Source of the DNA: DHVE2 group archaeon
GTDB taxonomy: Archaea; Thermoplasmatota; Thermoplasmata; Thermoplasmatales; Aciduliprofundaceae
NCBI GenBank assembly: GCA_015522935.1
Contig: WALH01000073.1
Location: 1 to 9,600 of the forward strand
Length of the DNA: 9,600 nucleotides
Reading direction: 5' to 3'
Both the position numbers and the translations under genes were made by a program. How positions within the stretch are numbered: position 1 is the first letter of the stretch; every line of letters starts with the position of its first letter. Positions 6,036 to 9,600 of the stretch are shown here, one piece after another. The notes under the pieces are model-generated. The model was not told the origin of the DNA, did not search any database, and saw nothing but the letters and a program-made list of their open reading frames with translations.

Positions 6036-6896
6036 ATGAGATATCTGCACATATTCGACCCTTGGAACTTCCCGCTTTGCACATGCCCACGTAAGTATTC
6101 GGTTGACCCTTACACAGGGTGCGAGCATCGGTGTATTTACTGTTACATCACATCTTACATAAAAGAGCCTTGGCATGTTCGTCCTAAAAAAGATTTTTTG
6201 CGATATTTTGAAAGGGATTTGAGAAATGCAAAAATATTGCCAATATCAATGAGCAATTCATCCGATCCTTATCCACGAATTGAGAAGAATTTAAGAATAA
6301 CACGAGGCGCGCTTTTCCTGATGAAAAGATACGGATTTCCCGCATTAATCCTTACAAAATCCGATTTAGTCACGAGGGATACTGATATTCTTTCATCCAT
6401 GCCTTCAGTGGTGTCAATAACGATAACCACAATAAATGAGGATTTAGCGAAAAAATTGGAGCCAATGGCACCTCCCCCCGAGAAAAGATTAAGGGCAATA
6501 GAAAAACTTAAATCTTCTGAAATACGGGTTGCAGTTCGTATCGACCCCATAATTCCAGGAATTAATGATAATTTTAAGGAAATTGAACTCCTTGTGAAAG
6601 AACTTGCTGATATAGGTGTGGATCAGATTATATCCTCCACATACAAGGCTAAACCAGATAATTTTAAAAGGGTAGCTGGAGTTTTCAAAGACAATGCCGA
6701 ATATCTGAGAAAAATTTATTATGAAGAAAACGAGATGGTTCGAGGAATACGCTACGCTCCCAGAGAGTTGAGATACAGAATTTTGAAAAACATGCGTGAT
6801 TTATCCACAAGATATGGGATTCCGTTTTCTGTTTGCAGGGAAGGGTTAAATTTGAATACCGCAAAAACATGCGATGCAAGTCACCTTCTTTACTGA
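6036..6896 (+). CDS. Radical SAM protein, spore-photoproduct-lyase-like (SplB/COG1533 type)
   Basis: The 286-residue protein has the radical SAM cluster motif CEHRCIYCY (Cys29-x3-Cys33-x2-Cys36), which binds a [4Fe-4S] cluster and SAM. The preceding PRKYSVDPYTGC and later SNSSDPYPRIEKNLRITRGAL, ALILTKSDLVTRD, RIDPIIPGIND and C-terminal SVCREGLNLNTAKTCDASHLL are characteristic of the SplB-like family. Additional cysteines: Cys15 and Cys17 near the N-terminus, Cys267 and Cys279 near the C-terminus. Bacterial spore photoproduct lyase repairs a thymine dimer; many non-spore-forming prokaryotes carry shorter relatives of unproven function, so a DNA-repair role here is inference, helped by flanking thyX and hel308. 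The start is supported by the TATA box about 26 nt upstream. The stop is 2 nt from the convergent hel308 stop. Confidence 0.9.
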   Translation: MRYLHIFDPWNFPLCTCPRKYSVDPYTGCEHRCIYCYITSYIKEPWHVRPKKDFLRYFERDLRNAKILPISMSNSSDPYPRIEKNLRITRGALFLMKRYGFPALILTKSDLVTRDTDILSSMPSVVSITITTINEDLAKKLEPMAPPPEKRLRAIEKLKSSEIRVAVRIDPIIPGINDNFKEIELLVKELADIGVDQIISSTYKAKPDNFKRVAGVFKDNAEYLRKIYYEENEMVRGIRYAPRELRYRILKNMRDLSTRYGIPFSVCREGLNLNTAKTCDASHLLY

Positions 6897-6898
6897 TT

Positions 6899-8980
6899 CT
6901 ACAGTTGTTTAATAATTTCTCTAGCTAATTTCTCTCCTATCCCCGGAATTCTGGTCAATTCTGAAATCGTTGCATTTCTGAGTTTCGTTATGGAATCGAA
7001 TCCATAGTCAAAAAGTCTTCTCGCTCGAACCCTTCCTATTCCTCTTATGGATACTATCGGCAATAATTCCTCTCGTACTCCGTATTTAACTCTCATTCTG
7101 AGGGCTTCCACCTTTCTGTGCTCACGATACCTTAGAACCTTTCCTATTTCTGCGAATGCATAGAGAAGCCAGTCAGCAATTTCAACCATGGAATGCAGAT
7201 CCCCGGGTCCAATATCATATTTCTTCACAATATCATCTTGAGGAATTTCGTTCATCCAGTCTTGAAGAATCAAAGAGGTTTTTATCGCACCAAAGAATTT
7301 ATCTGAGGGAACATCGAATTCGTCCACCGCTATACTGTTCATGTTGGTCACCACAAAAAGGTCGTTTAGTTCGCTGCTTTTGGGATGAACTGTTCGCATA
7401 TCTGGGCTACAGGAAATAGTGTGCAATATGCAAAATGGATCGTAGGGCTCATCATAGCATTTTCTGAATATTATCGCACTTTCAGGATCAATATAAAGAT
7501 CAGAAACCCTCTTCCCTAATTTGGTGGCACGAATCAATTTTTTCCTTTCTATAAACTCATTTTCCTCTAAAAAATCCAGAATAAAGTCTATTTTGTGCTC
7601 AAGATTCTCCACGGGCATTTTGAACCCGTAAAAGGTGTTGCGGAAGAAGTTGAGAATTTCATCCTCATGATTCACCATATCGCTCGCGATTAAAGCAAGG
7701 GTATGAACCCGTAAAGCATGTTCATTCTCCAATTTTGAGCGAATATCCTCTATCTCGCCCTTTATGTACATCTCAAAGTACTGCTCCGCTTTATTCTCAC
7801 TTCTTGCAAATATTATCCCCTCACCGAACCTGTCGTATTTGGGGCGGCCTGCTCGACCGAGCATCTGCCTGACTTCCATCACCGGTAAAGGAACGCTTGA
7901 GAATCCGTCGTATCGTGTAAGGTCTCTCACTATAACCGTTCTCGAGGGTAGATTGATTCCCGCGGCGAGTGTCGGTGTCGCAACTATAACCTTCAACAAT
8001 CTATTTTTAAACGAATCTTCTACCAATCTTCTCTGAAAGTTACTCAATCCGGCATGGTGAAAAGCTACGCCATGAACAAGCAATTTTGCAATTTTCTCAG
8101 TGTAGATAGTGTATTCCTCGTCCATCAATCGTGAAGATATTTTTTCCAGTTCTTCCTTTTCCTCTTTGCTCAGTCTGCTTCCAACTTTGTACTGCAATTT
8201 TGAAGCGAGGGATTCCGCACTTTTTCTTCGATTTACGAATATGAGAAGCTGACCACCTTCTTCTATTCTTTTTGTTACCAGATTTCCTATGCCAAGAGCA
8301 TCTCTCTTTATCCCCTCCTCTGAACCGTCATCATATCTTATCATGCTGTCATGATAAACTCCAAGTTTGAGTGGCACAGGCCTGAATTCAGAGTAAATGC
8401 TCTTAGCCTCCAACCAAGATGCTATCTCATCTGAATTCTTTATTGTTGCCGAGAGTCCTATAAACTGGATCTCCGGGTTCATAGTTTTGAGTTTTGTTAA
8501 AACCATTTCCAGCGTGGGGCCTCGGGATTCCTCGCCTAAAAGGTGAATTTCATCTGCAACCACAACTCCAATTTCGTATGCGTAATCTATATCGTGCCTT
8601 AGTATGGAGTCCATCTTCTCGCTCGTGGCAACCACAACATCGTAATGTTTCAAATATCCCGAAGGAGAATCGTAGTCGCCCATGCTCAAAGCGACTTTCA
8701 TACCGAATTTTTCAAATCTTTTAAGCTCGTCGTATTTCTCCATTGCAAGGGCTCGAAGTGGAACAATGTAAACGCTCTTCAATCCCCTTTTAAAGGCTCT
8801 CAAAATTGCCATATACGCTATTAAACTCTTTCCGCTCGCTGTGGGAATCGAAACAACTAAATTATTTCCGCGGAATATCTCATCCATTGCATCCTTTTGA
8901 GGAGGATAAAGATACCTTATGCCTTCATCACGAAATACATCGATTATATCCCCTTCTAACGGAATTTCGTCTAAATCCAC
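6899..8980 (-). CDS. hel308: Hel308 (Hjm) ATP-dependent DNA helicase
   Basis: Hel308 is a Ski2-like superfamily 2 helicase that unwinds lagging-strand and forked DNA at stalled replication forks in archaea. With a GTG start at 8980 the protein is 693 residues, the normal family size. Motifs: YPPQ Q-motif region (24-27), Walker A PTASGKS (46-52, Lys51), DEIH (143-146), SAT (177-179), VNRRKSAES, VAFHHAGL, ATPTLAAGINLP (334-345), QMLGRAGRP (372-380). The C-terminus (about 639-693) is a helix-hairpin-helix domain with RGIGRVRARR and RIPGIGEKLA, the autoregulatory domain V. The longest ORF begins at 9268, but its first 96 residues are unlike Hel308 and lie antisense to the methyltransferase. GTG at 8980 gives DLDEIPL..., the usual N-terminus, and has a TATA box about 25 nt upstream. 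Confidence 0.95.
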   Translation of the reverse strand: MDLDEIPLEGDIIDVFRDEGIRYLYPPQKDAMDEIFRGNNLVVSIPTASGKSLIAYMAILRAFKRGLKSVYIVPLRALAMEKYDELKRFEKFGMKVALSMGDYDSPSGYLKHYDVVVATSEKMDSILRHDIDYAYEIGVVVADEIHLLGEESRGPTLEMVLTKLKTMNPEIQFIGLSATIKNSDEIASWLEAKSIYSEFRPVPLKLGVYHDSMIRYDDGSEEGIKRDALGIGNLVTKRIEEGGQLLIFVNRRKSAESLASKLQYKVGSRLSKEEKEELEKISSRLMDEEYTIYTEKIAKLLVHGVAFHHAGLSNFQRRLVEDSFKNRLLKVIVATPTLAAGINLPSRTVIVRDLTRYDGFSSVPLPVMEVRQMLGRAGRPKYDRFGEGIIFARSENKAEQYFEMYIKGEIEDIRSKLENEHALRVHTLALIASDMVNHEDEILNFFRNTFYGFKMPVENLEHKIDFILDFLEENEFIERKKLIRATKLGKRVSDLYIDPESAIIFRKCYDEPYDPFCILHTISCSPDMRTVHPKSSELNDLFVVTNMNSIAVDEFDVPSDKFFGAIKTSLILQDWMNEIPQDDIVKKYDIGPGDLHSMVEIADWLLYAFAEIGKVLRYREHRKVEALRMRVKYGVREELLPIVSIRGIGRVRARRLFDYGFDSITKLRNATISELTRIPGIGEKLAREIIKQL

Positions 8981-9000
8981 GAATGTGCAATGTTCACTTG

Positions 9001-9008
9001 ATTTAATA
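9001..9008 (-). promoter_or_regulatory. TATA box of hel308
   Basis: On the minus strand TATTAAAT, preceded by CCAAAAAG (BRE-like), is centred about 25 nt before the GTG at 8980. No Shine-Dalgarno sequence precedes that GTG. The spacing equals that of the other first genes in the window and selects GTG-8980 as the start. Confidence 0.75.
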
Positions 9009-9093
9009 CTTTTTGGTGAGTTATGCAGATTTTGGGCATTCCATGTTAGGTGTAATCGGGGGCAGGGGGTTATGAATGAAACGGAGGGAAAAG

Positions 9094-9100
9094 TTATAAA
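9094..9100 (+). promoter_or_regulatory. TATA box of the DNA methyltransferase gene
   Basis: TTATAAA, preceded by GGAGGGAAAAG (BRE-like), is centred 26 nt before the ATG at 9123. It lies downstream of the alternative ATG at 9072, so a transcript from this promoter could not encode the longer protein. Confidence 0.7.
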
Positions 9101-9122
9101 GAGAGGAACGGATACAGGAACA

Positions 9123-9578
9123 ATGGAGGATTTATTAACCACAGAAAAAGGTAAAATATACTTTGAAACCAGAAACGGATACATAAAAATAATAAATGAT
9201 GATTTTCTAACAACAAATTTAATTGGTGAAAACTTAATTGATTTAATTGTAACTTCTCCACCATACAATGTGGATATCCATTATAACTCATTTCAAGACG
9301 ATATCCCCTATGAAAAATATTTGGAATTCACCGAAAAATGGCTTATAAAGGCATACTCGTTAATGAAATCAGATGGAAGAATGTGTCTCAACATCCCATT
9401 AGATAAAAGCAAAGGAAGGAAAGGGGCAGGTTTTCAAAGTGTTTATGCCGATATTGTGAATATTGCTAAAAAAGTGGGATGGAAATATTTTTCAACAATA
9501 ATATGGAATGAGGGAAATATATCAAGGAGAACTGCTTGGGGTTCATGGATGAGCGCTAGGGCTCCTTATGTTATAGCG
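9123..9578 (+). CDS. DNA methyltransferase (N4-cytosine or N6-adenine, beta-class), 5' part only
   Basis: The 152 authentic codons visible encode a SAM-dependent amino-DNA methyltransferase. The catalytic motif IV is VTSPPYNVDIHY (TSPPY at about residues 44-48), followed by YEKYLEFTEKWL, SDGRMCLNIP, GFQSVYADIVNIAKKVGWKY and IIWNEGNISRRTAWGSWMSARAPYVI, a layout common to beta-class enzymes. In these, motif IV precedes the SAM-binding FxGxG motif, which would lie beyond the window. TSPPY is frequent in N4-cytosine enzymes but also occurs in N6-adenine ones, so the modified base is undecided. Start chosen at 9123 from the TATA box 26 nt upstream; an in-frame ATG at 9072 would add 17 residues without recognisable homology. 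The reading frame is interrupted by adapter sequence at 9579; codons after that are not genomic. A restriction partner, if any, is not visible. Confidence 0.88.
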
Positions 9579-9600
9579 CTGTCTCTTATACACATCTCCG
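9579..9600 (+). other. Tn5 mosaic end / Nextera adapter contamination at contig edge
   Basis: Bases 9579-9597 are exactly the 19-bp Tn5 mosaic end CTGTCTCTTATACACATCT, followed by CCG, the next bases of the standard Nextera transposase adapter. It abruptly ends a conserved methyltransferase frame. This is library-preparation sequence left in the assembly, not a mobile element of the organism. Confidence 0.96.

Larger units (their letters stand above)
8981..9122. promoter_or_regulatory. Divergent intergenic region between hel308 and the methyltransferase gene
   Basis: These 142 bases hold the hel308 TATA box (minus, 9001-9008) and the methyltransferase TATA box (plus, 9094-9100). Between them lie two G5 runs separated by CA (9058-9069). 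The open frames that cross the region on either strand do not resemble protein families. The G-rich element has no assigned role. Confidence 0.6.

Noticed and set aside
9072..9122. Methyltransferase start at ATG 9072, preceded by a G-rich run that looks like a ribosome binding site
   Set aside because: The clear TATA box at 9094-9100 lies downstream of it and is 26 nt before ATG 9123, matching the spacing of the other genes; the extra 17 residues show no homology. It remains a weaker alternative.
9123..9578. Recent horizontal transfer of the methyltransferase from its low GC content
   Set aside because: Sampled lines of this gene are AT-rich, but the PHP gene contains similarly AT-rich stretches, so composition by eye is not evidence.
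9579..9600. A transposon end (Tn5-like insertion sequence)
   Set aside because: The match is to the engineered mosaic end followed by adapter bases at the very edge of the sequence, with no transposase or target duplication; adapter contamination explains it fully.

Overview
The window reads as archaeal chromosome. Evidence: a Hel308-type repair helicase, a tRNA gene with a bulge-helix-bulge intron and no encoded CCA, and TATA boxes with purine-rich upstream elements lying about 23-27 nt before start codons (leaderless mRNAs). GC is low to moderate. A euryarchaeal, perhaps Thermoplasmata-like, source is my best guess, but no single marker here fixes the lineage. The last 22 bases match the Tn5 mosaic end plus the first bases of a Nextera adapter, so the right edge is a sequencing/assembly artefact and the window is very likely the end of a shotgun contig.

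Layout, left to right. (1) The 3' two thirds of pyruvate,phosphate dikinase (+), ending in a T-rich terminator. (2) A two-gene overlapping unit (+): a PHP-domain metallohydrolase and an SDR oxidoreductase whose catalytic Tyr/Lys pair is replaced. (3) A two-gene overlapping unit (+) with its own TATA box: prokaryotic Ku and a stand-alone LigD-type ATP-dependent DNA ligase, the core of a non-homologous end-joining (NHEJ) pathway. (4) On the minus strand, tRNA-Arg(GCG) with a 52-nt intron, downstream of thyX (flavin-dependent thymidylate synthase). (5) Divergent from thyX, a radical SAM protein of the spore-photoproduct-lyase-like family (+). (6) Convergent with that gene (2-nt gap), hel308 (-), whose real start is a GTG about 290 bp inside the longest ORF. 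(7) Divergent from hel308, the 5' part of a beta-class DNA methyltransferase (TSPPY motif), cut off by the contig end.

Functionally, most of the window from 3455 onward deals with DNA: break joining (Ku/ligase), dTMP supply (ThyX), possible lesion repair (radical SAM), replication-fork repair (Hel308) and DNA modification (methyltransferase). The most interesting points are the compact archaeal Ku-ligase operon with unusual cysteine clusters in both proteins, the intron-bearing tRNA-Arg with competing helices, and the uniform leaderless promoter spacing, which settles two start codons that ORF length alone would misplace.
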